From assembly GCA_963932465.1 (NCBI GenBank), contig OZ010786.1:536861073-536925072 (forward strand): 64,000 bases of DNA. The letters are read 5' to 3'. Positions 10,845 through 22,369 of this stretch are shown in pieces. The position numbers were made by a program, and so were the translations under genes. How positions within the stretch are numbered: position 1 is the first letter of the stretch; each line of letters starts with the position of its first letter. The notes under the pieces are model-generated. The model was not told the origin of the DNA and searched no databases. It saw only the letters and a program-made list of their open reading frames with translations. Source of the DNA: Maratus speciosus. Lineage: Eukaryota; Arthropoda; Arachnida; Araneae; Salticidae.

Positions 10845-11889
10845 TTATAAATTGTATGAATTGCGAGAAAATATCACCTGATTTCTAGAATTAAATCATA
10901 AACTAAAATTATAGTTACAAAAACTCGCATCTTCTGTTCGAATTTACTTGCAGAATTTTTTAAATATGTTTGACTTCGATAATATAGGTAAACGTCTTTG
11001 AATTTTAATAGGAATGACTCGAACACTTTAGAAAAAAGGAACTGTAATTGACAATGATGACACTGAACGATTTTTTCTAGAGGCACAATTTAGATTCTAG
11101 ATGCCACTGGCAGAATTGTTTTCCAGTGTAGAGTCTTCCTCATTTAGATCATCTTTAGATAAACTATCCTCTCCACTTTCATATATTATTATTAATTGTT
11201 ATCTTAAATAAATTGTTGTTTTTGTTAACTTTTATGTTATTGCTACATTTTAAGTTGGCTGGCATGAGGGGTTTATCATACGAAAAAGAAAAATTTATTT
11301 TCTACGGCGTTTAGAGGTATAAATAAGAACTATGTATGTGTATCTTGCTTTAAATAAAAACTTATTTATAATTGTGATGAAATCCCATTTTTTGAGTGTA
11401 TTGTTTCTCGGAAAATAAACAATCTTAGCTAACAATAATTTTGTAAATTGTTCCACAAAGCGTTATATTTTAGTGGGCGTTTGGATAAGTATGATAAAAG
11501 TGATCACAGAATTTTAATTTAAGTCTTTAGGGATGGTAGGGATTTTAGGGATTTTAGAGATTATAGGGATGATATTAGCAGATTAAAAAACAAAAACGTT
11601 TCAGTTTTAGGATAATAACGCTCACTATTACAATAAATACTGTCCACTCTACTTTTAATTTCTATGTGAAATTTTGAAACATATCATCACTACACTGTTA
11701 AATCGACGAGTATTTTCCAATCTAGGAAAATATAAAATAACCACAAATAAAAATATGAAATTTTTTGAAATTTTTTCGAAAAAAATTTCAACATTTTTAA
11801 TTTTTTTTTAACCTTAAAATTCAAATATATAAAATTTGATGCTCTATTTTATTTATATATATACAACAAACTTTTATAAAACATATTGG
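10845..11889. other. no supported gene; one acidic minus-strand remnant
   Basis: Minus strand at about 11085-11190 reads YESGEDSLSKDDLNEED, an acidic low-complexity stretch ending at a stop. This resembles the acidic N-terminus of some transposases, but nothing around it confirms that. A GGGAT-rich stretch at 11530-11573 is simple repeat. Otherwise featureless. Confidence 0.35.
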
Positions 11890-12520
11890 GGAGTGTCATT
11901 GATATGGAATGCGCAGGGGGCATTTCGAAAATTTCTAAGACAACGCGTAAAATTCCATTTTTTTCAGAAAAATAATTTTTTTTTAAATTTGTTTTGTGAT
12001 AAATGCCTGCGACCTGGATAATGTGCGACCTGTGATAAATGCCTGGAAGACCTGCGACTTGTAATGCGCACTAGGCTTGACTTCAAAATTAGTGAGCTAT
12101 GTGGCCCCCTTTTTTTTACAAGTTCTTAGAAGGGTCAGTTAGGCTTGGCTACCTTATGCTATAGCTTTCCTGTGCTCGTTGGTACCCTACTACCTTTACC
12201 TTCTCCGTTTTTTGCCTACGCCAGTCGGTGAAGTGACATCGAAGTATAGGGCAACCAAAAAATTCTTGGATGCCTTATGGGCCCCTTTTTCTGGAAGTTA
12301 TATTTAACCTCGTATTTACAACTCTGGAATGGCCCTAGGGACTCCACCAGAGCTTCCAAATTATACTTTTAGGCCGTGCATTGTTTCGAAATTCATGCTT
12401 AGTTCTTCTTCATATTTAGTTGGATGTTACGCGCGGCGGCGTTGCACGCCGCGTCGGAACTCCTTAAGCACCGCGATGTCATGTCATGCCATAATGCATA
12501 TAATGTACCCTTGAATAATA
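11890..12520. other. unidentified GC-richer island, likely repeat debris
   Basis: Composition rises sharply compared with both flanks, with direct repetition of ataaatgcctg..gacctg units (12000-12055), a gggccccttttt motif at 12279 and a GC-rich hairpin gcggcg-ttgca-cgccgc at 12436-12452. It looks like an inserted element, but I recognise neither termini nor protein motifs on either strand. Confidence 0.4.
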
Positions 12521-12689
12521 ATTAGGTGAAATTTAATAATAAAAAAAAAAGAAATTATATTTAAGGATTTTCCCCTTAACCTTCATGTGATTTAATTCTG
12601 TATTTTCACTTCCTACTTTTAAATTACTTCAATCAGAAAAAAAATTTAGCTATGAACAAGTAGCAAAATTATTTCCACAGAGGATTACG

Positions 12690-13540
12690 TCATTGTCAAT
12701 AGAGCGTAATGAGTAGCTGCAGACAAGTGATCATTGCTCTTTCTATTAAGCCTTTCGACGGAATGCTTATCAAGACAGAGAAAATAATGTTGAAATATTT
12801 CTTATACGTATTTTTTTTACGCACACGAAAAACTTCCCGTTCTCTCTTTAATTGCTTTGAAAAACTCTCAAATGTATAATCGTTAAATTCCTAGAGGAAA
12901 TTTTGTAAAGATTTTCTTAAAAAAATACTAGAGTTTTAGTATATCTTTACGATTTAGAAAATTGATTTTTTCAACGTTCAATGGTTGGAATCATATGTAA
13001 GAATATAGTTTATGTAATGGATATATTGTCATTTTAAAAGTTCTAAATGTTTGTAAAATTATATTTTTAGAAAGTTGAATTTTAAATGTTAAGTGATTTG
13101 AATCATATGCAAGGATATTATCTATGTAACGGATATGTTGGCATTTTCAAAGTTTAAAATTTCTGTAAATTTATATTTTCAAAATTATTGAAATGAACAT
13201 TAGTAAATATTTTAAATTGTTACTCTTATTATTTTAAATGATTGGGAATAAATAATTTATTGTATGTACCATTTTTTGTTTTATAATGACTGTAACATTC
13301 TCTTCGTTTTCAAAATGTATTATATTTTCTGTGCACTTAAATAAGATATATCAACATTAGCCAAGAATAATTGAGACATTATTTTTAAAGAGATGACTTT
13401 TTCTGTAAGGCGTAATTATTAGCTGAAATTTTTTTATGTTTGGTATTTATTTTTAAAACACCTTCGGAGGGCATTCCAAAAAAAAAAATATTAAAAATAT
13501 CAAATTAATTTTCTTTTAAGGATATCTTTGCTTACGCGTA
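12690..13540 (+). repeat. further copies of the ~300-bp repeat
   Basis: gagcgtaatgagtagctgca and tgatcattgctctttct at 12702-12750, and a second unit at 13407-13540 ending ttcttttaaggatatctttgcttacgcgta, match landmarks of the 4380-6190 array about 8 kb away. The second unit is interrupted at 13540 by the pogo-like element and resumes at 14769 with tacaagaaaacc. Confidence 0.65.
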
Positions 13541-13923
13541 GGGGAGACCGGGGCAAGATGACTATGTTAACAATTTTTGTTGTTCTTTAAATTTATTTTT
13601 AAGTATAGTAAAACTAATTTTACATGAACTGTTAGAGTATTTCTTGTAGTATTAAATATATTACCATTTATTTTTTCAAATAAAAAGAATAAAGGATATT
13701 TTTATTTTTTCATAACATTAACAAATCGTCATCTTGCCCGAGTACTGGGGCAAGATGACTTTGACCTTGGGGCAAGATGAAAACACTGAAAAATTTTGAA
13801 CAAATTTTATTTTTTGAATATGTTACATTGTTTAACAAATGATAACTGTGTTTTTACCTCTTACAAAGTATCAGACTAAGCATAATGGATTGTAACGTAA
13901 TGTTGAACTGTTTAGTTGTGCAG

Positions 13924-14040
13924 CTAACAATAGTCACAAATAAAAATACCATTTTCATAATTGGAATATTCCTCATGCCGCCACTCTTGGCATTTACAGC
14001 ACTGGATCCATTCTTCTGCTAGTGGGTCAGAAGATTTGAA
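13924..14040 (-). pseudogene. pogo-like transposase C-terminal zinc-finger tail
   Basis: The minus-strand frame ends at the stop at 13924. It reads SSDPLAEEWIQCCKCQEWRH, then ENGIFICDYC, then stop. The spacing W-I-Q-C..C..W-x-H...C..C is a PHD-like zinc finger found at the extreme C-terminus of many arthropod pogo/Tigger-type DDE transposases (from memory of that family). One expected Cys just after the His is Tyr, so the finger is damaged. The rest of the protein is absent: upstream, at higher coordinates, lies unrelated GC-rich sequence. The same tail is found in the element at 36243-37973. Confidence 0.75.
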
Positions 14041-14044
14041 TTAT

Positions 14045-14335
14045 TTGGGGGGATGGGAACCAGCGAGGAGGGAGGAGGTCTTCACCCCGAGGTCGAGCCC
14101 CGTCGAACGATACCCTCCTCGTACCGTTCGGACGTTTGGAAGCGGAGATACGGAACCCGATAGTGTTTTCTTTCGGATTGGGGGCTAGGGGAGCTTAGTG
14201 GATGGCAAAAATGTCTCCCTCTGGTCGCTCCCTTTCGAAAGAAACCTCACCGGATCCGATGCGCCCCTTAGCACCAGAGGAGATAGAAGCGCAAGGTCGC
14301 GCGGACAAACACACAGACAAACAAGCGTTTTCAGG
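14045..14335. other. GC-rich block inside the pogo-like element
   Basis: Roughly 290 bp of conspicuously GC-rich DNA in an AT-rich region, beginning just upstream of the transposase tail. It includes a gaggtcgagcccc piece resembling an RNA polymerase III B box, but no convincing A box or tRNA fold. Probably a secondary insertion or a SINE piece. I cannot name it. Confidence 0.4.
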
Positions 14336-14768
14336 ATTTAAATAGAATGGGCAACACAGTTAGTTTTATAAATTCTGAAACACGGGGCTCGTCATCTTGC
14401 CCCGAACTGCCTGTTTAAAAATATTCGATTTCATTGCCATGAAGGAAGGCGATTAATTGACATTTATTCATGGTAATAGGTAGTATTTAAACTAAGTGAC
14501 TTATAAATATTAAAGAGAAACGATATATCTTACATGTATCTCTAGCAGAGCTTATTTACACATGCATAAAAGTTATAACGGTGCAGAGCTACAATCAAAG
14601 CTTCACAACTAAAACAAAAATGGCGATTTCTGCGTCTCTATACTATTGTTTAACGAACAGCCGATAGGAGAGCCAGTAGTGTCCAGTTGATGCTACCACC
14701 CAGAGGAAAGCGGAAAAATTAAGACATTCGTCATCTTGCCCCGCTGGTCATCTTGTCCCGGTCTCCCC

Positions 14769-15041
14769 TACAAGAAAACCTGGAGATGTAATTGCTTTGA
14801 GAAACTGTAAAATGCTTCAATCGTTACATTTATAGAGAAAACAGTATAATATTTTCTTTTAATTATGGTATTCGAACATTTCTTTTGTGATAGAGAATAT
14901 AAAATTTTCAAGTACTGGAATTATGTGTAATATTATTACTTATGTTGTTCATTAATATTTTGAAAGTATAAAAGTTTTTTTTTTATTTTTTATTTTTTAT
15001 TTTATTTTATTTATTTATTTATTTTTTTTTTTTTTTTTTGT
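14769..15041 (+). repeat. resumed ~300-bp repeat and T-rich tract
   Basis: Continues the repeat unit interrupted at 13540 (caagaaaacc, then attgctttgagaaactgtaa). Ends in a T/TTTAT-rich low-complexity tract at about 14976-15041. Confidence 0.6.
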
Positions 15042-15308
15042 TTCCGCGATAGTATATTGCGATACAAATACTCACAGTATGGTATTTTAAAATAGAATTA
15101 TTTTAATTAAAAGTGTAAAACCAATAAACGATTTGTCGTAAATGAGTATTATAACTTATAATTCCTTCAAATCTTTTGGTTTCATAGGATACAACCGCAG
15201 CACCAGATGGGATAACTTTATGAAGAACAACTCTGCGGAAACCTATGTTGTGATACGGTTACATTCTTAGCAACATGTAATAGTAAAGTGTACTAGCCTA
15301 GTTGTAAC

Positions 15309-15379
15309 GTCCAGGTGGCTCAGTTGGCAAAGCGTTGGTGGGCTGAACCAAAAACCCAAGCTCGAACCTTGGTTTTCAC
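15309..15379 (+). repeat. tRNA-like sequence, probably a SINE head
   Basis: Contains an A-box-like tggctcagttgg and a perfect T arm (ccaag-ctcgaac-cttgg). A 5-bp anticodon-type stem (ttggt/accaa) closes a 7-nt loop gggctga. The 5' and 3' acceptor halves (gtccagg / ttttcac) do not pair, and the position before the anticodon is not T, so a functional tRNA is unlikely. A-box and B-box retention fits a tRNA-derived SINE promoter or a tRNA pseudogene. The body downstream (15380-15480) has no recognised tail. Confidence 0.6.
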
Positions 15380-15790
15380 TCTGTTGCGTTACGTGAATAA
15401 AAACTCAAGTAATCAAATTTAGGGTTACTATGTCTCGGGCGGATTTCATCATTTCAGTTATTATGTATTGTATAGGGAATTTATTTGTCTATAACTTATT
15501 GTTTATAAATGAATTTATTCATGGTTTAAGTTTTGAAGCGTGAGTTTTTTTAATTCTTCCATATACCATACATATTCATTAAATATGTTTTTCTTTTCAG
15601 AGATAAAAGTGTCTTTCTAGTCATATATAATATGTAAAAATTTATTAAATAAAGGATGAAAAAAAGCATACTAAATACTTTTTAAGAATATAATGTTATA
15701 ACCGATATGTTAACTATTTGTAACTTAAATACTTTTATGTTACATTTATTATAAGGGAAGTAAACGTCGAAAAATTAAATAACGTATATA

Positions 15791-16132
15791 CACTGTAAAA
15801 AAACGACATTTTTACAGTGCAAAGTACTGCTAATCTCGCGCACAAACTCGATCACAGTGAATGTGCTGTATCTTTCTTTGGTTTCCTGACTATATTAACA
15901 TGGAAAATACAGTAGTTGCTTAAAATTAACACCACAGTGTGCTGGCAATTTGGACGCCAGCAGTTTGTGCTGTAAAAAAATGCGTCCAAATTGCCAGCAC
16001 ATTGGGCTGTTAATTTTACGCAACTACTGTATTTTCCATGTTAATATAATCAGGAAACCAAATAAAGATACAGCACATTCACTGTGATCGAGTTTGTTCT
16101 GGCAAATCTACAGTGGTTTTTTTTTTACAGTG
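15791..16132. mobile_element. palindromic MITE with CACTGTAAAAA ends
   Basis: A 342-bp element starting cactgtaaaaaaacgac and ending ttttttttacagtg, flanked by tatata on both sides (15785-15790, 16133-16138; a shorter TA duplication is equally possible). Long arms share caaactcgatcacagtgaatgt, the block ggtttcctga, catggaaaatacagtagttgc and tgcgtccaaattgcc-like sequence around a centre near 15965. No coding capacity. The same terminus is found at 47045 and 47435 with a different interior. CACTG ends occur in CACTA/Chapaev-type transposons, which makes that a possible source, unproven. Confidence 0.85.
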
Positions 16133-16138
16133 TATATA

Positions 16139-17413
16139 AAAAAAGCATTTCAGATTAAAATTTTTCATGATACTAAAAGATAAACTTCACTACTTAAGTT
16201 ATATTTATTATTAGAAAAAAAAAAGAAATTTTTTATGCGCATTTCTTAATAAAAAACACATTTCCATGTCTTTTCACTTTATGCATTAAAAATCGATATA
16301 ATCGAAAAGAAATAACTTCTCTTTAGTAATCATTATGTTCAACAATAACACATCATATCAATTATACATATATTTTAAACATTTGAAACTTCTCATGAAA
16401 CATTATATTAATTTTTAAATAAATAAATTAACCACCAGTAGGAATTGCAATATATTGTTTTTAGGTAGAAATATCCGTGTTTTGATAGCTTTTCTTCTAA
16501 AGCAAAATAAGGCTTCACAATATAAATGAATACTTAAATATTATACTTCATCAATTAATCTTAAAAGAGCTAAGTGATTTAACAAGAAAAAGAATGTAGC
16601 ATCATACATATTGGTTAATGAACAATGTTCTAAAATTAACAAATATTTTAAAAGTGCAGAAAATCGATTACATATTTTGATTTCTGTTATCTATAATGAA
16701 CTTCTTCATAACAGTTTTTAACATACATTATGCTAGTCAACAAGCAAAAATTGTTTATCTAAACATTACCTTTAATGTGAAATTTTTTAAACTCTGAAAT
16801 TTATGGACGATGACAGCGTTACTGTATAGCAGCGAACAACTTCTGTAAAATTGTTTAACGCTTGATAAGTCTTCATGAATAAAATTCCGTCCTCCGGAAT
16901 AAAACGCCATCTATTTTGCTGTTATCAGCAAAGTTTGAGATACATAATTGCATTTTGTGCTGAGTGTTAAGGTTTGCCAAAACTTAGGTTAAATAACATT
17001 AACTTAAATTTTATTTACTTTCTTTTTGAAAACAAAAACAAATTATGGGTATCATGGGTATATATGTGTATAGAAATATTTTTAACTTATTACACGAATG
17101 CATTTTTCTTTATATTACTCGGATAATTTAAATTTCGTATGATTTTGATTTTCTTTCTGCAAACAAGTAACTAAAAGCAACATTTTCTAATGCATTGAGA
17201 AATATATTATTTAGGTACAAAATGCGTCTAAAAATCTGTGAATGGTCCGATATTTAAACGACAGCACAGAATTGAACTTAGTGATGAGACCACCTCAACC
17301 CCAGCCTAGTTCAGACACGGGTCGTGTTCGATATTTATACCAGTTTTGAGGGTCGGGTGAAACTATTTTATGTGCCAATTCTAAAACCTTTTTCTATCTC
17401 ATACATCGTAATC
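16139..17413. other. no gene seen
   Basis: AT-rich. A slightly GC-richer piece at 17270-17370 (accacctcaaccccagcct, then gacacgggtcgtgttcg) may be element debris, but shows no terminus or coding motif. Confidence 0.45.
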
Positions 17414-17788
17414 CAAGGTGTCTACAAATTAGTTGACCAATTTCGTAAGTTATGAACTTCCGAAATATTAACTGAAATTAACTAGTTGAAAGTCAGACTA
17501 GTTTTTATATTTCCTAAGGTTATTAATAGATGGCGTCATTTGTCATAACTGACGGTATCTCTTAGCAAGCGGTAATCACTGTTGCACATTACGATAATGG
17601 AGACTTACAATGGTGCTATCTTTGGTTTCATGAATCTCATTCTGCTGTGCGAGTATGGCGAAATAAGGGTGATAATTATAAACTTGGACTATTTTTCTAT
17701 CTTACATCAGTATATACTTTAATTTTTTTTTCTGTCAGTTCCATTCAATAAATCATTCTTTTTGCCCAGCTAATTTGTATACACCCTG
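17414..17788. mobile_element. mariner-derived MITE related to the 10314 element
   Basis: Left end aaggtgtctacaaattag; right end, inverted, cagggtgtatacaaattag. The first 100 bp (caatttcgtaagttatgaac, then cttccgaaatattaactg, then aactagttgaaagt) and the last 70 bp (tctatcttac.tcagtatatac, then cattcaataaa) match 10314-10844 in order. No transposase frame is recognisable in the middle. An internally deleted copy of the same mariner-like family. Confidence 0.78.
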
Positions 17789-18988
17789 TGTTTCAAACCG
17801 TAGTGACAACTGATAATACTCCAATATTATTAGATCAATTCTATACCAACTTTGACTTTCATCTTAAATTTCTGCTTTAGTCAATTAATCAGTGTATAAA
17901 TGAGTTAATTCTGGTCATGATGCTTGATGTAATTATATTTTTCGTTATTCTCATGCACAACAGGTGTTTGCGAATAGACGGCTTAACTGGAAACAAAGTT
18001 GCTGTATCAGCACGAGCAGCTAATGTAAAACACAACTGCAAAAAAATGAGAAAGTTACACGAGATTTGCTATTTTAGCTTGCCCTACCGGCAAAACACTT
18101 CGAATTCAAGGAGGATCTTTTTGCCAAAAAATATATATATCAAATTTGGTTAAACTCTATGAATAAATTCAAAAACTTTTCGATTGTTCAATAATGAAAA
18201 TGGCACAAAAATCGCTTTTAAAGCGCTACCTTGCGGCGAAAATCACCATAGACAAAAACACATACAAGAAATTTAGTTTAATTCTTCGGATAACTTCATA
18301 TATTTTTCAATGGTACAATGAAGGTACATGGATATACACACGGACAGACAGACACTTAGTATAAACAAGTTTTGGGGACATCCATGACTCCTAAAACGCG
18401 TAAATCTGTAGGGAAAAACTTCAATTACAATACTTTCTTCTATTATAGATAGAAGATAATAAAAATAGTTATTATCAAAATGAAAAAAAGCAGAAAAAGA
18501 ATTGGTATTAGTGTAATTCAGACTCATATAGAAACTATATTTCTTAATATTTTTTTTTTCAATCCTTTCGAAATTCGTTAGTTCCAGAGCTATAATTCGA
18601 AAGGTTAGTTTCAAATGTTGTACTTCGCCATATGAAAAATTATTTACGTCAGAATAGTTAATTTAAAAGAGCACCAGAATTAAAATTTGTTAATATTTTT
18701 GTGGAGATTTGTAAGTCCTATTTAGATTTTAAAAATGTATTCTTTATTCCCTTTGGGACAGGATTCTTTTTACTACAGCTTAATGTTTGATATTAGCTTA
18801 TGTAGAATATTTCACACCTTATTTAGTCGAAATAATTCTACAATTATATAAGACAATAATTACCACTAAAATATTGGTACTATAGAAAAGAAAAAATGAT
18901 ACGCACAAACATTGAACTTACCTGTGATATCCGTCCATAAGGGACTGATAAGAAAAGCAGTAAAAAATCTATTTTTCTACCAGAGAGA
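17789..18988. other. no supported gene; simple CA/GACA-type tract
   Basis: Includes a cacggacagacagacact tract near 18335-18360. Open frames here (for example minus strand 18273-18614) are low in complexity and lack recognisable motifs. Confidence 0.45.
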
Positions 18989-19055
18989 AACGCATATTAA
19001 TATTTTTTCAAAACGCAGATTAATATTTTTACAAAACGCAGATTAATATTTTTTT
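18989..19055 (+). repeat. 3 x ~23-bp minisatellite
   Basis: Three consecutive copies of aaacgcagattaatattttt, the first with catatt, with T-run length differences. Confidence 0.85.
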
Positions 19056-19199
19056 CATTCGAAGTAAACAAGAGTAAAACACTCAAAGAAAGTTTACGTT
19101 TAGTTGAAGAGTGAAGGAATCTCAGTTTTCCTCATCAAGTAAGTGGGCATATTTGGGGCATGTAAAATTGACAGGATGGGATACCTTGTAGTATGGTAA

Positions 19200-19530
19200 T
19201 GATTAATCAAACGACGACGACGATGCGAAGAATTTAGGCCGAAGAGCCGGGGACTTATGTCCCACGTTACAGTGACTTAACAGTGTTTGCAATTTGAGGG
19301 GCTTCCGTGTTGTCAACAACTTTACGCCCAGTCTATTGATGGTTGTCTTATAATGAATGAGCCATTGGAATAAAAAGTCTAATTGCAGTATCGTACTACT
19401 ATAAATTTTTAACTGAACAGGTGCTGAACAGATAATCAGCATTGAGGGGTTTCCTACCCAGACTAGGAAATTGAAATGACTTATGTTTTAATGAGCCATT
19501 GGGGTAAAGTGAAACTGTAGCTAAGCTACT
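19200..19530 (-). other. possible LINE 3' untranslated segment
   Basis: GC-richer stretch just downstream, on the minus strand, of the LINE reading frame. It contains a (CGT)n-like run near 19210 and the phrase aatgagccattgg twice (19355 and 19490). It could be the 3' part of the jockey-type element or a separate repeat; I see no tail that decides. Confidence 0.35.
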
Positions 19531-19966
19531 TGAAGAGTAAAAGAAGTTAACAAGGGAAAAAAGGAAGTTTAAGAAAGAAAGGAATAAAATTGAATTTTAA
19601 AGTATAAACTTAAGATGAAAGAAAGTTAACGGTAAATCTTAAAAAATACAAGAATCTTAAAATATGTAAAGTCAAACTGTAGTTGTATAACTACTATAAG
19701 GAATTTAGAAAGTTAAAGTTAGTACTGTTCAGAGAAACTCTCACCAAGCATGGGCAAGAAAAGCTAGGGTGGCAAGGACCACATTATCCTAACAAAAAAG
19801 GGACTAATCAGGGCCATACATTATTTTTTTTTAAGTTTTACAATTTCTTTTTTGGTCTCTATAGTATATAGAGAGGTGTTTATATATATATATATATATA
19901 TAGATATAAGAAAAGAAAAGTATATAAATATATAAGAGGCAAAATATAGCGTGGAGAACTCAGATG

Positions 19967-21000
19967 TTACTGAGTGTCCATAATTATGGAAAACCTGGGC
20001 CGTTTCCGATGGTGGGGTTCAAAAGCGTCATAATCCGGTAGCTCCGCTACGATTTCATTAGGGAGGTCGAAAACTTTTTCATAAAATTTTTTGGCTAAGT
20101 CTTTTATGCGCTTACGTAAGGTAGTAGTTTTTAGGTCTCTTCGGACCGTGGAGTTGCGAAGATAACGAGATGCGTTACGGACAGTACGCAGGTTGGAATT
20201 GTGAAAGCGACTAAGAGTGTCCATAGTGGTCTTACATGTGAAGCCCCAGACCGGACTGGCATAGGTTATGATGGGAAGGATGCATGAATTATAGAGAATT
20301 AATTTATTGTGGACAGACAAAGTTTTACTGTTAAGGAGAGGTTTCATAGAGTTAAAGGCTCCAGCGACTTTACCTCTAATGGAAAGAATATGCTTTTTCC
20401 AAGTTAAGCGGCGGTCCAGTATGACCCCAAGATACTTAGCTTGGTCTGACCAAGGGATAACAGTGTTATTAATAATAATTCTGCTAGGGAATGTTAGTTT
20501 GCAAGAGAAATATACTGCAGTAGTTTTAGTTTCATTTATGACAACGCGCAAAAGCATACACCAGTTCATGAAGTCATCAATATGTGCCTGTAGGTACCTG
20601 TATAGAGTATACGGGTGGTGTGCCGAAGCATAAATACAAGTGTCATCCGCATAAAGCGCGAGGTGAGTGCGCAAAGTGCCTGGGATATCGTTAAAGAAAA
20701 TGTTAAATAAAAATGGGCCCAACACGCTCCCCTGGAGGATGCCCGCTAGGATAAAAAGAATAAGAGAAAGAATGTTGTTTATGCGGACTTGAAAAGAGCG
20801 GTCGCAAAGGTACGAATATATTAAATGTATGAGTCTGGGATGAAAACCGAGCTGAATTAGTTTGTATATGAGGCCCATATGCCAGACCTTGTCAAATGCC
20901 TTTGCGACATCAAGAAAGATGGCAGCTGCGGGAATTTTTGCATTGAGTTTCTCGCTGAGAAACTCAACAACCCTAAGAAGCTGGTGTTGTGTTGAGTGTT
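19967..21000 (-). pseudogene. jockey-type LINE reverse transcriptase, 5'-truncated
   Basis: Non-LTR retrotransposon polymerase that would copy element RNA by target-primed reverse transcription. The longest frame in the window: 303 residues from the Met at 20878, but the same frame stays open upstream to about 21000, so that Met is not the true start. Visible in order: AAAIFLDVAKAFDKVW (palm, first Asp, about 20885-20935), GILQGSVLGPFLFNIFFNDI (motif B), LALYADDTCIYA (catalytic YADD), KYLGVILDRRLTW, then a connector with ILYNSCILPIITYASPVWGF and a C-terminal tail ending at the stop at 19967. No RNase H domain follows. Jockey or the related CR1 clade is the best match. Endonuclease and the N-terminal palm are missing. 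The reading frame itself is unbroken, so the insertion is fairly young or lucky. Confidence 0.93.
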
Positions 21001-21351
21001 AAAACAAAGATTATAAGAAATGGAAAAATACTTTTGAAGAAAAAGTGGTATTATATACTTAAAATAGTAAGAAGTCTTAATCCACGATTATATAAGAAAG
21101 TCCTTACGACTAAATTATTCTGGTAAAAAAAAAAAATTAAAAATCAAATGCACCGAAATGGAACTTAACCGTGACCCCAAACCAAAAGGGACTAATGCAA
21201 AACAGTAAAAAATACAATCTCCAACCACCAAAACTAACCCATCTATGCTACTATGATTTTTACGAACTTTACGTCTATGGTCGTACTAAAATGTTTTTAC
21301 TGATAATTATTTAAGGAAAATTTTCTTCGTATTGTTTTATAGATCTTTTCA
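21001..21351. other. no gene seen
   Basis: AT-rich stretch between the LINE truncation point and the next element; nothing recognised. Confidence 0.45.
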
Positions 21352-22262
21352 CACTCATGTCCAAAAATTAAGGATAAGTGATGTGACGCTTTCGATTTTA
21401 CACGGTATGCCGAATACCTACTGAAATTCGTGACAAATTATTCTTGAACGTCTAGGATTTAAAGAGCATGTTAGACTTCCTATTTATCAGATAAGATTCA
21501 GCCGGTAAGACAATTTGGGTGCTAAGATTAAATTTAATAATAACATAATATTTACGATCAGTTATGTAACAGGAAATGCTGAAATAGTCACAAAGATACA
21601 GTGACCTCATTGAAAAATTGTGGAAAATCGATTATAATAAAACTTCTTTTAGACAGCAAATCACTAAATCGCCTCTATCGTTTTGAACGATAATTCACTG
21701 GAACTTTTATATAAGTTGTCCTAAATAGCTGACTACCAAATTATGAAATAAAATTTTTGGTATATTCCACACATACGCATTTAAAAATTATTTCATACAA
21801 ATGCCACTATCCTTTAAATATTCAATATATTCATGTTTTAATTGCAGTGTACTGTTTCTACTGTTTTTTGTCAGGATTTTGGAAATGTGTGTTAAATTTT
21901 GTTGTTAACTCTATAGTGTATAAACAAAAAAACATTTTAATTTTTCACCGAAACATTAACATCTACACAAATACTGAGTGTTATGCTTACACAAGCGTTC
22001 AACAGGATAAAATAGTCATTTAACACCATCATCAGAATATTCTGTTTCATAGGTGATCGCAAATACTATTTTATTATTGAATTTATTATTGGACCTCTAT
22101 AGTCCTCTCGACTAAATCTTCACTGAGAAATAACAAGTCAAACATGTTCTTTAAATCCCAAAATTTCAAGAATAATTCGTCCAGAATTTCAGAATGTATT
22201 CGACCAAAACGTACGACATCGGAAGCGCCGGGTCGCTTATCCCTAATATTTGGACATCAGTG
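21352..22262. mobile_element. long-TIR Tc1-type element, 911 bp
   Basis: Left end cactcatgtccaaaaatta and right end, inverted, cactgatgtccaaatatta. Similarity continues for about 140 bp into each arm (ggataag, cgaatac.t.ctgaaatt, caaattattcttgaa, gatttaaagaacatgtt). TA follows the right end (22263-22264); the left flank has CA, a probable mutation of TA. No transposase motif inside. A non-autonomous or decayed Tc1-type transposon. Confidence 0.75.
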
Positions 22263-22369
22263 TATTAAAAAATTCATAAAATTGGTGTTCAGCTAAGTAT
22301 TACAGGAATATAGCATGGCAGGGAAGAGATGAGTTTTCATTCTGCTTTATTTGACCTTTTTTTAGAATA

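Larger units (their letters stand above)
13541..14768. mobile_element. pogo-like element with GGGGAGAC ends, TA target
   Basis: A 1,228-bp element bounded by ggggagaccggggcaagat (13541) and, inverted, ggggagaccgggacaagat (to 14768), with TA on both sides. The word ggggcaagatga, either strand, occurs seven times near the ends: 13550, 13729, 13747, 13769, 14392, 14731 and 14748 (two of them 11/12 matches). Insertion into the ~300-bp repeat is visible as ...cttacgcg-TA[element]TA-caagaaaacc, against cttactcatacaag in uninterrupted copies. It retains a zinc-binding C-terminal tail of a transposase on the minus strand and a GC-rich core that may be a later insertion. Superfamily call: Tc1/mariner, pogo-like, by TA duplication and protein tail. 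Confidence 0.85.

Noticed and set aside
11085..11190. Acidic minus-strand peptide as a piggyBac N-terminus
   Set aside because: Only an acidic stretch of about 30 residues; no downstream catalytic motif and no TTAA-bounded termini nearby.
15309..15379. Functional tRNA gene
   Set aside because: T arm and anticodon stem fold, but acceptor halves do not pair and the base before the anticodon is wrong; better explained as a SINE head or pseudogene.
18273..18614. 113-codon open frame on the minus strand
   Set aside because: Overlaps a simple GACA-type tract giving a VCLSVCI run; no recognisable domain.
20307..20633. 108-codon plus-strand frame opposite the LINE
   Set aside because: Antisense to the well-supported reverse transcriptase on the minus strand.
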